Of a stretch of DNA of 64,000 bases, positions 17,820 through 26,824 are shown in pieces. How positions within the stretch are numbered: position 1 is the stretch's first letter; every line of letters starts with the position of its first letter. Source of the stretch: Cesiribacteraceae bacterium YIM B00369 (lineage in GTDB: Bacteria; Bacteroidota; Bacteroidia; Cytophagales; Cyclobacteriaceae); contig JAFMYY010000013.1 of assembly GCA_017948555.1 (NCBI GenBank), positions 62,344 through 126,343 on the forward strand. Direction: 5' to 3'. Under the pieces are notes generated by a model that was not told where the DNA came from, ran no database searches, and saw only the letters and a program-made list of their open reading frames with translations. The translations under genes were made by a program, and so were the position numbers.

Positions 17820-20800
17820 ATGAAAAAAGCATTCATTATAACAGGCAGCATTTTAGGTGTACTGCTTCTTTTACTTATTTTAATTCCAATTTTTTTCAAA
17901 GACACTATTTTCCAGAAGGTAGATGAGCAGCTGGCTAAATCAGTTAATGCCGAGGTAAATTACGATTCTGATAAGGTTAGTTTAAGTCTTCTGCGCAATT
18001 TCCCTAATGCCACCGCTGTGCTGGAAGATTTCAGCATTGTGGGAAGAGAGCCTTTTGCGGGCGATACTCTTTTAGCCGCCCGACGCTTTGAGGTTGTAAT
18101 TGACCTTATGAGCATGATCAGCGGCGACCAGATGAAGATAAAAGGCGTGGAGCTGGAGAATCCCCTGATCCAGATATTGGTGCTGGAAGATGGCAGGGCT
18201 AATTATGACATTGCAATTGAGGAAGAAACAATTGCAACAGATCCGGCCGATACTGCAGCAACAGAGTTTAATATTGGAATTGACCACTGGGCTATAAATA
18301 ATGGACGAATTATTTATGATGACCGCAGTATTCCTGTCCGCATTGCAATGGAAGAGGTAAGCCATACCGGCAGCGGCGATTTTACACAGGACATTTTTGA
18401 CATGGATACCTATACCCTGTCGCAGCGGAGTTCTCTTGTTTTTGATGGCGTGGAGTATGTAAGTAATAAGCGCCTGGAGGCAGATGTTAAAATGAACATG
18501 AACCTCCCCGAAATGAAGTTTACCTTCCTGGAGAACACCGCCAGGCTTAACGATTTTGCCGTAGCTTTTGACGGGTACATTGCTATGCCAAACGACCCTA
18601 TTGAGTTCGACATGACCTTTGGAGCTAAGGACAATACCTTCAAAAGCCTGCTTTCACTTGTGCCGGGTATGTATAACGAAGAGTTTGAAAAAGTGGAAGC
18701 CAGTGGAAATTTGGATTTTAACGGGTACTTCAAAGGTATGCTCACTGAGACCAGCATGCCCGGTTACAGGGTGGCTCTCCAGGTAAATAATGCCCGCTTT
18801 AAATATGAAGACCTTCCTGCCGCAGTTGAAAATATTAATGTGGATATGCTGGTGGAAGATAAGGATGGGAACCCGGATAACCTGTATGTGAATATTAAGG
18901 CATTCGATATGAATGTAGGTAAAAACCCGGTGAAAGGGCGTTTTGAGCTGCGTTCACTGGAGCCTATGAATATTTCGGCAGATGTTGACGCCCGCCTGAA
19001 CCTTGGAGAGCTCGACCAGATTCTGAAATTGCAGGAGCTTGACATGCGTGGCGTTTTTGCCATGACAATGAAGGCAGATGGTATTTACGACAGCCTCAGG
19101 AACCAATTTCCGAAGATAAATGCAGCTATGAGCCTGAAGGATGGCTACTTTAAATCGGTGGATTATGATGTTCCTATCCAAAATTTCGATTTTAACGGAA
19201 CAGTTGTAAACGAAACAGGAAATTTATCAAATACCATTGTACAGGTTCCTGCTTTTAAAATGCTGGTAGGTCCTGATGCTGTAGCGGGCAGGTTGAGCCT
19301 GGAAGACTTGAATGATTATAAGTGGGATCTTGCCCTGGAAGGAGCCATCGATTTTACTACAATAAATAAAATTATTGAGTTTGAAGATATGGAACTGGCA
19401 GGCCGCATTGTGGCCGATATTAAAACCAGAGGACGTATGAGTGCTGTGGATGCCGGCAGGTATGATGAATTACCTACAAGTGGCACCATGCTGGTAAAGG
19501 ATTTCAAATACAGCGCAGCAGACCTTCCTTATGATTTCATTTTAAGTACAGCGGAAATGCAGTTTAACCCGCAGAGCATGAGCCTTAAAAATTTTAATGG
19601 CCAGATAGGCGATACGGATATGCAGCTGACAGGTACTGTAAGTAATTATATAGGATATGCGTTAAAGGATGATCAGGTTTTGAAGGGCCAGTTTAATATG
19701 GTCTCCCGTAAAGTAAACCTGAACCAGTGGATGACAGACGAAGAGGCACCTGCCACTGCCGATACAGCTTCAGCGCCAATGGAGGTTATTGAAATTCCCC
19801 GTAATCTTGACCTCACATTTACCTCCACTATATCGGAAGTAATTTACGATAACCTCACACTTAATAACATGACCGGTACACTGGCTGTGCAGAACGGAGT
19901 GTTAAGTATGCAGAACCTTAGCTTTAATACCCTTGGTGGCCAGTTTGGAATGAGTGGCGCTTATGATCCGCGCGATATCTCTAAGCCAGCCTTCAATATG
20001 GATTTCAGGATCGATAAGCTTTCGATAAGCCGGGCATACGATAACTTTGTAACTGTGCAGGCACTGGCTCCCATTGCCGAAAAACTTGAAGGCGATTTCT
20101 CTACAAAATTCAGCCTGAACGGCCTTTTAGGGCAGGATATGGTTCCTCAGATGGGCACCCTTACCGGTGGCGGTATTGTAGAGCTTTTAGATGCTACCCT
20201 GAAAAACTCAGAAACTTTAACCAAGGTAATGGGCTTTACAAAAATGCAGAATAATGCTACCGTGGTTCAGCTCAAAGACATACTTGTTAAAGCTAAAGTA
20301 GCTGATGGATTTGTGAATGTGGAGCCGTTTAATTTTGATGTGGGTAACATAGATGTAAATATAGGTGGCCGCCAGGGGATTGACGGGACTATGGACTATA
20401 AGTTTGCTCTTGAAGTTCCTGCGGGAGCTGCAGGCCAGGCGGTAAATAATCTGCTGGCTAATGTGGGAGCTGGCAGTGGAGCAAATGTTTCCACTGTTAA
20501 ACTGAATCTGGGTGTTGGTGGTACTTATGAAGACCCGAAAGTGAACCTGCTGGGTGCCGGCCCCGGAGCTGCCGGTAGCGGCGGAGTTGCCGCCACTGCA
20601 AAAGAAGCGGCAAAAGAAAAAGTGGAGGCTGAGGTAGATAAGGCGAAAGAAGAGCTGGAAGCCAGACGGGCAGAGGCGGAAGCAAAAGCCAAAGCTGAGC
20701 TGGAGGAAAAAAGAAGACAGGCTGAAGAACAAGCCAGGAAAGAGATGGAAAGACGTCAGCAGCAGGTACAGGATTCAATAAAGAAGAAAAGTAAAGGAGT

Positions 20801-20828
20801 ATTGAATAACCTGCTGAAGGGTAATTAA
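17820..20828 (+). CDS. AsmA family protein, inner-membrane-anchored
   Basis: 1002 residues. An N-terminal membrane anchor (about 4-28, rich in Leu and Ile) is followed by NYDSDKVSLSLLRNFPNATAVLEDFSI-like sequence (about 48-75), typical of the AsmA N-terminal domain. The long middle has alternating beta-strand repeats. An AsmA-like C-terminal domain covers about 700-900, and a charged Ala/Glu/Lys-rich coiled coil about 915-985. AsmA-clan proteins span the periplasm and are implicated in phospholipid transport to the outer membrane; the role here is inferred. The charged C-terminal coiled coil is an addition I do not know from the standard family. An intrinsic terminator follows. Confidence 0.93.
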   Translation: MKKAFIITGSILGVLLLLLILIPIFFKDTIFQKVDEQLAKSVNAEVNYDSDKVSLSLLRNFPNATAVLEDFSIVGREPFAGDTLLAARRFEVVIDLMSMISGDQMKIKGVELENPLIQILVLEDGRANYDIAIEEETIATDPADTAATEFNIGIDHWAINNGRIIYDDRSIPVRIAMEEVSHTGSGDFTQDIFDMDTYTLSQRSSLVFDGVEYVSNKRLEADVKMNMNLPEMKFTFLENTARLNDFAVAFDGYIAMPNDPIEFDMTFGAKDNTFKSLLSLVPGMYNEEFEKVEASGNLDFNGYFKGMLTETSMPGYRVALQVNNARFKYEDLPAAVENINVDMLVEDKDGNPDNLYVNIKAFDMNVGKNPVKGRFELRSLEPMNISADVDARLNLGELDQILKLQELDMRGVFAMTMKADGIYDSLRNQFPKINAAMSLKDGYFKSVDYDVPIQNFDFNGTVVNETGNLSNTIVQVPAFKMLVGPDAVAGRLSLEDLNDYKWDLALEGAIDFTTINKIIEFEDMELAGRIVADIKTRGRMSAVDAGRYDELPTSGTMLVKDFKYSAADLPYDFILSTAEMQFNPQSMSLKNFNGQIGDTDMQLTGTVSNYIGYALKDDQVLKGQFNMVSRKVNLNQWMTDEEAPATADTASAPMEVIEIPRNLDLTFTSTISEVIYDNLTLNNMTGTLAVQNGVLSMQNLSFNTLGGQFGMSGAYDPRDISKPAFNMDFRIDKLSISRAYDNFVTVQALAPIAEKLEGDFSTKFSLNGLLGQDMVPQMGTLTGGGIVELLDATLKNSETLTKVMGFTKMQNNATVVQLKDILVKAKVADGFVNVEPFNFDVGNIDVNIGGRQGIDGTMDYKFALEVPAGAAGQAVNNLLANVGAGSGANVSTVKLNLGVGGTYEDPKVNLLGAGPGAAGSGGVAATAKEAAKEKVEAEVDKAKEELEARRAEAEAKAKAELEEKRRQAEEQARKEMERRQQQVQDSIKKKSKGVLNNLLKGN

Positions 20829-20877
20829 TAAGGTTAGCTGTTTATATTAGAAAAGAATAAATTTTAAATATAACAGG

Positions 20878-20905
20878 CTCCCGAAGGGGAGCTTGTTTTT
20901 TTGTT
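20878..20905 (+). terminator. Intrinsic terminator after the AsmA-like gene
   Basis: GCTCCC (20878-20883) pairs with GGGAGC ending at 20892, with a short loop, followed by TTG and a T-rich tract to about 20908. It lies about 50 bases past the stop codon. Confidence 0.9.
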
Positions 20906-20939
20906 TTCAGACTACTACTAAAACATTAATTAAACCGTA

Positions 20940-21716
20940 GTGAATAATATTTTCTGTAAACTTTTGTTTCCTGGCTTTATAGGGCTGTTTATTGCATGCA
21001 GTTCCCCTGGCGGAGAAGAGAAGGCAGATCAATCAGTATCAGGAGATAGCCTTGCATACAAAAATGTTACAGTCAGCCGGCAATCAGAGGGTTGTGCAGA
21101 TGGATTGGCAACCACCTGTGCCAGAGCACTGTTGCAGTATCCGGAGATTTCCGGTTTTACAATAAAAGGCAAAGAGGCTATTTCGCAGAGGGTGCAGAAG
21201 CATATAACCAGGGCTTTTATGGAGGAAGAGCAGTTTAGTACAGCCACTGCTGTAGCAGATGGATTTTTAGAAGCCTACAAGGTGGTGCTGAAACAGAATG
21301 ATGGGTATAAAAAGCCATGGACGCTGACACGTAAAGCTGCAGTTTATATAAATGTGGATACTTTGTTTGGAATAAAGTTTACAGAATATATGGATACGGG
21401 AGGTCCGCAGCCTGTTAATTTGCTCCACTATTTAAACTTTAACCCTTCTGCGGGAAGTTTGTGGGAAATTGAGCAATTATTTGGCGCCCAAAAAGTAAAC
21501 AAATGGAAGCAGCAGGCGGAAGAAATATTTCGAAAGCAGCAACAGATTTCTCCGGAGGAGTCGTTTGATGCAGTAGGTTACTGGTTTCCGGGAGGTAAAT
21601 TTTCTCTGCCCGACAATTACCGCTTAACTCCCGATTCTGTTATTTTCTATTTTAATCCGAAGGAAGTTGCGCCTCATGTAACTGAACTTGTGGAAATAGC
21701 TATAAAGAGGAAATAA
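20940..21716 (+). CDS. Lipoprotein with DUF3298/DUF4163-like (RsiV-type) domain
   Basis: 258 residues from a GTG start, chosen because it yields a complete lipoprotein signal peptide with the lipobox FIAC (cysteine near residue 20). The C-terminal half (about 150-250) contains AVYINVDTLFGIKFTEYMDTGGPQPVN-like sequence and a region ending in VIFYFNPKEVAPHVTELVEI. This resembles the DUF4163/DUF3298 module found in RsiV anti-sigma factors and in PdaC. In Bacteroidota these stand-alone lipoproteins have no proven function. The protein is probably anchored to the outer membrane, facing the periplasm. It lies downstream of the AsmA-like gene but behind its terminator. Confidence 0.85.
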   Translation: MNNIFCKLLFPGFIGLFIACSSPGGEEKADQSVSGDSLAYKNVTVSRQSEGCADGLATTCARALLQYPEISGFTIKGKEAISQRVQKHITRAFMEEEQFSTATAVADGFLEAYKVVLKQNDGYKKPWTLTRKAAVYINVDTLFGIKFTEYMDTGGPQPVNLLHYLNFNPSAGSLWEIEQLFGAQKVNKWKQQAEEIFRKQQQISPEESFDAVGYWFPGGKFSLPDNYRLTPDSVIFYFNPKEVAPHVTELVEIAIKRK

Positions 21717-21735
21717 CTTTATAGCGGTAAATCCT

Positions 21736-22653
21736 TTAATTAATACCAGACTGCATTAGCCAATACCAGACAGGAAGAGTAAGGAAGGAGAGGGGAATTC
21801 CAAACCCCACCATACTTCCGGTTAAATCAGGGCGAAGGCCAAAATTTGTGGCAATAATTGCGGCAGTAATCATAGGGCCCATGCCTGCTTCCAGTACACT
21901 TCCCCGGCTCAGGATACCATGGTTGTCTAAAATTATAATATAAAGAACGAAAATAATGGCAGGGGCAACTATAAGTTTAAAGCAAAGCCCGATAGCAAGC
22001 TTGTTACGGTCTTTTTCGGGAACAGAAGGGTTCAGCTGCATTCCTACTGATAGCAGAGCCAGAGGTACTACCAGATCGCCCAGACGGGCAAGCGTATAAC
22101 CGGCGAAAGCGGGCATCTGGCTGTTGCTGAAGTTCAGCGCAAGGGCCAGCAAAAATGCAAGAAAAGGAGGAAAGCGGAAGACCCTACCTATAAGCTCCCG
22201 TTTAGAGCTTTTTCCTGCAGAGTAATAAGAAGCCACAATAATTCCAATGGTGGAGAGTGCTGCAAATGAACCTGGCTGATCAGCCATAATAGCAATTTGT
22301 ACTCCTTCCTCTCCCCAAAGCATTTGCAGGATGGGAATTCCTACAAAGGAAGTGTTGCCAAAGCCACAGGTAATAATAAGGCAGCCGAGGGTTTGGCGAT
22401 CCCACCCACGACGTTTGCCAAGAAATATAAAATAAGGAATGGCAATTAAAAAGATGAGCCAGGGCATTAATACCGGCATGAGCACATTGTTGCTGAAAGG
22501 AATGGCAGGGATCTTCTGTAGAATTAATGCAGGGAGGGCTGCATAAATAATAATGCTATTCAGGCTCAGGTAAGCTTTTTCCGGAAGCAGGCCGCTCATA
22601 CGGAAAGCAATGCCCAGTGCAAGGCAGCAGATAAGTAAAAGGAGGCTTTCCAT
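21736..22653 (-). CDS. AEC family transporter (auxin efflux carrier-like)
   Basis: 305 residues with about ten membrane segments in two five-helix repeats. It starts in the membrane (MESLLLLICCLALGIAFRMS), contains CLIITCGFGNTSFVGIPIL in the first half and the matching ATNFGLRPDLTGSMVGFGIP near the C terminus. Bacterial AEC proteins export or import organic acids such as malate or malonate, and the substrate here is unknown. The ATG lies six bases after the stop of the upstream HTTM gene, so the two are very likely cotranscribed with the small 102-residue gene. This grouping gives the only hint to function. Confidence 0.94.
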   Translation of the reverse strand: MESLLLLICCLALGIAFRMSGLLPEKAYLSLNSIIIYAALPALILQKIPAIPFSNNVLMPVLMPWLIFLIAIPYFIFLGKRRGWDRQTLGCLIITCGFGNTSFVGIPILQMLWGEEGVQIAIMADQPGSFAALSTIGIIVASYYSAGKSSKRELIGRVFRFPPFLAFLLALALNFSNSQMPAFAGYTLARLGDLVVPLALLSVGMQLNPSVPEKDRNKLAIGLCFKLIVAPAIIFVLYIIILDNHGILSRGSVLEAGMGPMITAAIIATNFGLRPDLTGSMVGFGIPLSFLTLPVWYWLMQSGIN

Positions 22654-22659
22654 AAAAGA

Positions 22660-23997
22660 TTATTCTTCTTCCTTTTCCACAAGGGGAAGTACCCAGGTAT
22701 AATGCCTTATGCTCCGCTGTTCTGCAGCCAGGTTTACAGTGGTGTCTATAAATGGCAGGCGATCCCTTCCGTTAAAAAATACAGTGCAGCGGCCATATAC
22801 TTCCACATCATCATAGCCCTTTTCCCGGTATTCATCCGCAATATGGTGTGCCAGCTCAAGAATCATGTCCGGCTTTCCAATCATGCGGCCGTATTGGTGA
22901 TCTGTCAGGTAAGTCTTAGGGTGTACCAGCCATTCTTCTCCTGCGGAAGGAGCTTTAACAATATAGCTGACATAGCCGGTCTTGGAACGGAGCATCATAT
23001 GCCAGCTGAAATTGTGTCCCTCTTCAGTCCAGCTGGGGTTGCTGGTAGGGTAATAATACTGGCGGGCAGGAATAAGGATTTGCACCAGTACATAAAGGCT
23101 GAGAAATGCAGCTACCGTTTTTCGGTAAGCAGGGCTGAGGGTGGCTGCAAAATTAACGGGTTGGTATGGAGGCAGCTTTTTCTTTAGCACAGGCAGTTTC
23201 CTGAATACAGAAGGATGAAAGAAGAGAGCTGTCATAGCAATGCTGTACCAGGGAAAAGTGCCTATGCCAAAGATGGAAACATTGGTAAGGTGGAAAAATA
23301 CAGCAACGATAAATGCGTAAGGCCGGGTTCGCCTCCACAGCATAAGTGGAACGATTAATATATCGAATGCGGCTCCCCCCCAGGTCATTACAAAAGGAAG
23401 CCACTCCTGTTCTAAAACGGGGCCAATAATGTAGTAATGGCTTTTTGCTGCCAGCCAGTACATCATGGGCTTTCCTGCCAGCCAGTCGGGATTAAGTTTA
23501 GCAAGGCCGGCAAAAAAATATACCACACTCATCTGGAAAATAAGGATCCATACGGTCCAGGCCGGAACGCTGCTCCTTATAATTTCGGGGTTTCGCTTTG
23601 CATCCACAGACCATGCCCTGTTAGCCGGCAGAAAAATCATGAGGAAAGCAGTGAGACAGTAGAGGTAAGTGTGGTTAATGTAAACCGATTTCTCCATCAG
23701 GAAAGCAGAGGTGGTTCCCAGAAAAAGGAGGATTGCACTGAAGCGGTACCAAAGTCCGATGGTAACGAAAATGGCCATCAGGACATTAAAAAGGAAATGC
23801 ACATGCATCCAGAACGGAGGCCATGGCTCAAGCCATTCAAAAAAAATATAAGAGAAGTGGAATTTGGGGTGGAAGAAATCCGCATTATAATTGGTTACTA
23901 CTTCGCCAAGTAGTTCCAGAGAAATAAGAAAACCCACTACAACTCTGAAGAACAGGAGAGGGGCAATATCTATAGGCTGAAAAAGCTTTTTCAACAT
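22660..23997 (-). CDS. HTTM-domain membrane protein (vitamin K-dependent gamma-carboxylase-like)
   Basis: 445 residues. Residues about 8-290 carry the horizontally transferred transmembrane (HTTM) domain, with several helices and the conserved stretch MSVVYFFAGLAKLNPDWLAGKP. A soluble C-terminal part of about 150 residues follows. The family is related to the membrane domain of vitamin K-dependent gamma-glutamyl carboxylase and is frequent in Bacteroidota. I did not identify a catalytic lysine equivalent with certainty. The start codon overlaps the end of the 102-residue gene by seven bases, and an AEC transporter gene follows by six. The reaction, if any, is unknown. Confidence 0.9.
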   Translation of the reverse strand: MLKKLFQPIDIAPLLFFRVVVGFLISLELLGEVVTNYNADFFHPKFHFSYIFFEWLEPWPPFWMHVHFLFNVLMAIFVTIGLWYRFSAILLFLGTTSAFLMEKSVYINHTYLYCLTAFLMIFLPANRAWSVDAKRNPEIIRSSVPAWTVWILIFQMSVVYFFAGLAKLNPDWLAGKPMMYWLAAKSHYYIIGPVLEQEWLPFVMTWGGAAFDILIVPLMLWRRTRPYAFIVAVFFHLTNVSIFGIGTFPWYSIAMTALFFHPSVFRKLPVLKKKLPPYQPVNFAATLSPAYRKTVAAFLSLYVLVQILIPARQYYYPTSNPSWTEEGHNFSWHMMLRSKTGYVSYIVKAPSAGEEWLVHPKTYLTDHQYGRMIGKPDMILELAHHIADEYREKGYDDVEVYGRCTVFFNGRDRLPFIDTTVNLAAEQRSIRHYTWVLPLVEKEEE

Positions 23998-24299
23998 AAG
24001 GGCTTAGTACTTCCGGCTTTTTTTCGATGCTTTTCAAAGTTAATAACATCCAGCAACATATCCACTATGTTTTCGGCCGGAGCATTCGAAAAGCCCTTGT
24101 ATTGCACCTTATGTACTTCGCCGGTATCTGCCTGAAAGGTTATACAACCTTTTCTGTGCTCTTCGGGGAGGGTAAGAATCTGTATTTCAAGTAAATTATT
24201 GTCCTGGCCATTGGTGTACAGGCTTTTAAGTCTCCAGGTAACCTTTTGTTCGTTAGATAATTTGGTGAGAAGGTTTAGAATGATAAACTTATTGCCCAT
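23991..24299 (-). CDS. Small protein of unknown function upstream of the HTTM gene
   Basis: 102 residues, cytoplasmic by appearance, with no signal peptide or membrane segment. It contains a central beta-rich part (QKVTWRLKSLYTNG, then NLLEIQILTLPEEHRKGCITFQ) and ends in a basic tail. I do not recognise the family. It is judged real because its stop overlaps the HTTM start by seven bases on the same strand, a typical coupled arrangement, and because its composition matches its neighbours. It would be the first gene of a three-gene unit with the HTTM protein and the AEC transporter. Confidence 0.7.
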   Translation of the reverse strand: MGNKFIILNLLTKLSNEQKVTWRLKSLYTNGQDNNLLEIQILTLPEEHRKGCITFQADTGEVHKVQYKGFSNAPAENIVDMLLDVINFEKHRKKAGSTKPLC

Positions 24300-24383
24300 A
24301 GTTCCTTTAGCTTGGTTTTACATTAAACACAGCTTTTTTTATAACTGTTTTTCGATTTACCCCTAAACTTATGGCGCAGCAGT

Positions 24384-24410
24384 AAAAAAAAGAGACCCTT
24401 CAGGTTCTCA
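24384..24410 (-). terminator. Intrinsic terminator after the LOV-like PAS gene
   Basis: On the minus strand GAGAACC pairs with GGTCTC across a five-base loop, with one bulged A, and is followed by eight T. It lies about 20 bases past the PAS gene stop codon. Confidence 0.7.
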
Positions 24411-24428
24411 GGTCGCCAGGCCGGACTG

Positions 24429-24959
24429 CTAAGGAGTGGATACTTCCACCTCGTTTTCAATAGCCATGAAGTTAACTACTTCTTTGCTGCGGCTGAAAAG
24501 CGGGATTATATTTACACTGCAGTGGTAGGCTTCGCCGTTTTTCCGGTAATTTAAAATTGTGCCGGTATATGGTTTATTCTGCTGAATGGAAGTGCGGATT
24601 TGAGCAACATCTCTCCTGCTGGTTTCTTTTCCCTGCAAAAAAACCGGGCGGCGCCCCAGGGCTTCTTTTTCTGAATAACCTGTCATCCGGAAAAAGCCAC
24701 TGTTTACCCATTCAATCTTTTCAGTAGCAGAGGTAACCACAATAGCAGTAAGCGGGTTATGTAAAGCCTCCAGTATATCCGGTAACTCCTGCCACTCCTG
24801 CCGGGCAGCCATGTGAATGAGGTGGTTGTATTCAGATATGCATCTGTTTGCCTGCTTGCTGTGGTGGCTGAATTCAATTCCGCACAAAAGCGGGTGGATA
24901 AAAGGAACCAGTTCGCTTTGTTCCTGCACCATACGGGCAAACTCTTTAGAAAGGCTCAT
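24429..24959 (-). CDS. LOV-like PAS domain protein lacking the photoactive cysteine
   Basis: 176 residues. About 60 N-terminal residues are helical. A PAS domain covers about 65-170, closest to the LOV group by its FFRMTGYSEKEALGRRP, VFLQGKET and NYRKNGEAYHCSVNIIPLF segments. Photoactive LOV domains have GRNCRFLQ, whose cysteine forms the flavin adduct. Here the motif reads GRRPVFLQ (102-109), with proline in place of cysteine, so the classical photocycle is not possible. It has no output domain. It could be a flavin- or ligand-binding sensor that acts through a partner. The gene stands alone with its own terminator. Confidence 0.88.
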   Translation of the reverse strand: MSLSKEFARMVQEQSELVPFIHPLLCGIEFSHHSKQANRCISEYNHLIHMAARQEWQELPDILEALHNPLTAIVVTSATEKIEWVNSGFFRMTGYSEKEALGRRPVFLQGKETSRRDVAQIRTSIQQNKPYTGTILNYRKNGEAYHCSVNIIPLFSRSKEVVNFMAIENEVEVSTP

Positions 24960-25316
24960 AATTAAGTCATTTTAATAAAATTAAGGTTTTGTGGAATATT
25001 TTTGTTTATTTATTACTCAAATTATTTTTTTGCCTGCCAGCCTGAGTTCCTTTTCAGCTTTGCCTTTCATTCATGAATGCCGCTTAACGATTGAAGGTAT
25101 GTGAGTATTAAGGTGGAAAAACCGGAAAATACAGGAGCTGAAGTGGTGGTTTTGTTCTTTTATCCGGATAATTTTTACTTCAAACGTCAGGGCCCTTTGG
25201 TGGTTATGTTGTGTAGAGAATTGAATTCCCGAATCGGGAACATAAAAGAAAGTGGCAGGCAGAGTCAGTAACCTGCATTTGTATTACTTAAATTTTTTTT
25301 CAGGATAGCAGCACTT
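24960..25316. other. 357-base gap with a 15-base palindrome
   Basis: No credible gene. TTCCCGA (25226-25232), A, TCGGGAA (25234-25240) is a perfect palindrome around one base, 76 bases before the start of the outer-membrane protein gene, a position suited to an operator. A CATTCATGAATG palindrome also occurs earlier in the gap. No convincing promoter box was found. Confidence 0.55.
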
Positions 25317-25835
25317 ATGAGAAATTTAATTCCGGCATTTATTGTAAGCATTGCATGTATAATTCTTAATCCGGTACAGGGATTGGCGCAGAGAAGTTAT
25401 GGTAATGATTACACCACCTCCGCAGGTTTACGCCTTTCGCCCTTCTACGGGCCAGGCCTGAAACATTTTTTCCGGAAGTCTGATGCTGTTGAAGGAATTC
25501 TGCATAGTATGTGGGGTGCCTGGAAGGTTACCGGTTTGTATGAAAAACATTTGCCTGCCCTGGGTGAGCCGGGCCTACAGTTTTTCTTTGGTGGTGGAGC
25601 GCATATTGGCTTTGGTGGCAGCCGATACTATGGGAGGTGGTACAGAGATTATTATGGTGGTTCACGGGCTTTGGCCGGCATCGATGGTATTCTTGGCCTG
25701 GAATATACTATTCAGGATAAAAATATTCCGCTTAGCATTTCCCTGGACTGGAAGCCAGCTATTGACTTTGGCCATAACGGCTGGTTCCGGGGAGCCGAAG
25801 CAGGCTTAACAGCAAGATACATTTTTCGGTATTAA
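25317..25835 (+). CDS. Probable outer-membrane beta-barrel protein, unknown function
   Basis: 172 residues. A signal peptide (about 1-25) ends at GLAQ. The mature part is rich in Gly, Tyr, Arg and aromatic residues in alternating patterns, such as FFFGGGAHIGFGGSRYYG and ISLDWKPAIDF, and ends in ARYIFRY with a terminal aromatic residue. This is what is expected of a small outer-membrane barrel. No specific family could be assigned. The gene is monocistronic, with a 15-base palindrome upstream. Confidence 0.8.
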   Translation: MRNLIPAFIVSIACIILNPVQGLAQRSYGNDYTTSAGLRLSPFYGPGLKHFFRKSDAVEGILHSMWGAWKVTGLYEKHLPALGEPGLQFFFGGGAHIGFGGSRYYGRWYRDYYGGSRALAGIDGILGLEYTIQDKNIPLSISLDWKPAIDFGHNGWFRGAEAGLTARYIFRY

Positions 25836-25913
25836 TCATGAATATAAGTAACACCTGGTTAAGCAGTGCGGGTAGTTACCTTAAATTGCACCGCTTTAAT
25901 ATTACGAGGGGGG

Positions 25914-25948
25914 TAAAAAAACAAAGCACCTCTTTTAAAGGTGCTTTG
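25914..25948 (-). terminator. Intrinsic terminator after the Nfu gene
   Basis: CAAAGCACCT (25922-25931) and AGGTGCTTTG (25939-25948) form a perfect ten-base stem. Read on the minus strand it is followed by GTTTTTTT, so it serves the iron-sulfur protein gene ending at 26053. The plus-strand outer-membrane gene may use it too, less efficiently. Confidence 0.85.
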
Positions 25949-26052
25949 CTAAAGAGAGCCAGGCTCTGAAATATATTTTAAATGGGGGAAAGATCTCCTT
26001 TCCTGTATGTTTTTCGTTCACCATCAAATTTCCGGCCCTGAATAAGTTTGTT

Positions 26053-26649
26053 TTAAACTCCTTCGGCTTCCACACTTTTAATTTCGTCAGGCATCATCCG
26101 CTTCAGCAGGTTTTCAATACCCGCTTTCAGGGTAACTGTTGAGGAAGGGCAGCCACTGCAGGAACCCTGGAGCAATACTTTTACCACACCATCATTATAG
26201 CTGTGGAACTGAATGGCGCCGCCATCTGATTCCACCGCAGGGCGTATGTACTCATCCAGTATACCTTTTATTTTCTTTTCTGTTTCAGTATCGTTTTCGT
26301 TAATCTGGTTATTTTGTGCTGCCTGCGGTAATACGACTGGCTTGCCATCTTCCAGATATTGCTGAATGGTTTTCTTCAGCTCATCCTGAATTTCCATCCA
26401 TTCAACACCATCTTTTTTAGTTACTGTAACAAAGTTGCTCATAAAGAACACGCGCTCCACATAATCAAAGGCGAACAGCTGTTGTGCAAGAGGAGATAAT
26501 TCTGCACTGCCTGCATCAGGAAAATCGAAGCTTACGGCTTCCGGCACAAGCATAAAACTGGCCACAAACTTTAAAGAGTTCGGGTTAGGGTTAGCTTCCA
26601 GGTAAAGCGTAACATACCTTTTATTTTGGGTTGGATTTTCTGTATTCAT
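26053..26649 (-). CDS. Nfu/NifU-type iron-sulfur cluster carrier
   Basis: 198 residues from ATG 26649; an upstream TTG at 26682 would add 11 residues but looks less likely. The N-terminal Nfu_N domain starts YVTLYLEANPNPNSLKFV. It is followed by a flexible linker (about 100-115). The C-terminal NifU domain has IRPAVESDGGAIQFHSY and the CxxC cluster ligand GSCSGCPSSTVTLKAGIE. Such proteins hold a [4Fe-4S] cluster and pass it to target enzymes in the cytosol. The gene is about 175 bases downstream of the symporter gene on the same strand and has its own terminator. Confidence 0.95.
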   Translation of the reverse strand: MNTENPTQNKRYVTLYLEANPNPNSLKFVASFMLVPEAVSFDFPDAGSAELSPLAQQLFAFDYVERVFFMSNFVTVTKKDGVEWMEIQDELKKTIQQYLEDGKPVVLPQAAQNNQINENDTETEKKIKGILDEYIRPAVESDGGAIQFHSYNDGVVKVLLQGSCSGCPSSTVTLKAGIENLLKRMMPDEIKSVEAEGV

Positions 26650-26824
26650 AGCTGATGTATTTTTTTTCTTGTCTTCTTTCAATTAAACAACAGGGAAAGA
26701 AATTCGTTCCCTTTTGGTGTTGCACCACAAATGTCGGCTAAAAAGGGCAGAAACAAAAATGGTGCCTGCCCGGCTTTTGTGTTCGCTTAGCAGTGCCGCG
26801 GCGTATAAGAGTGCTTCTGTTTTA

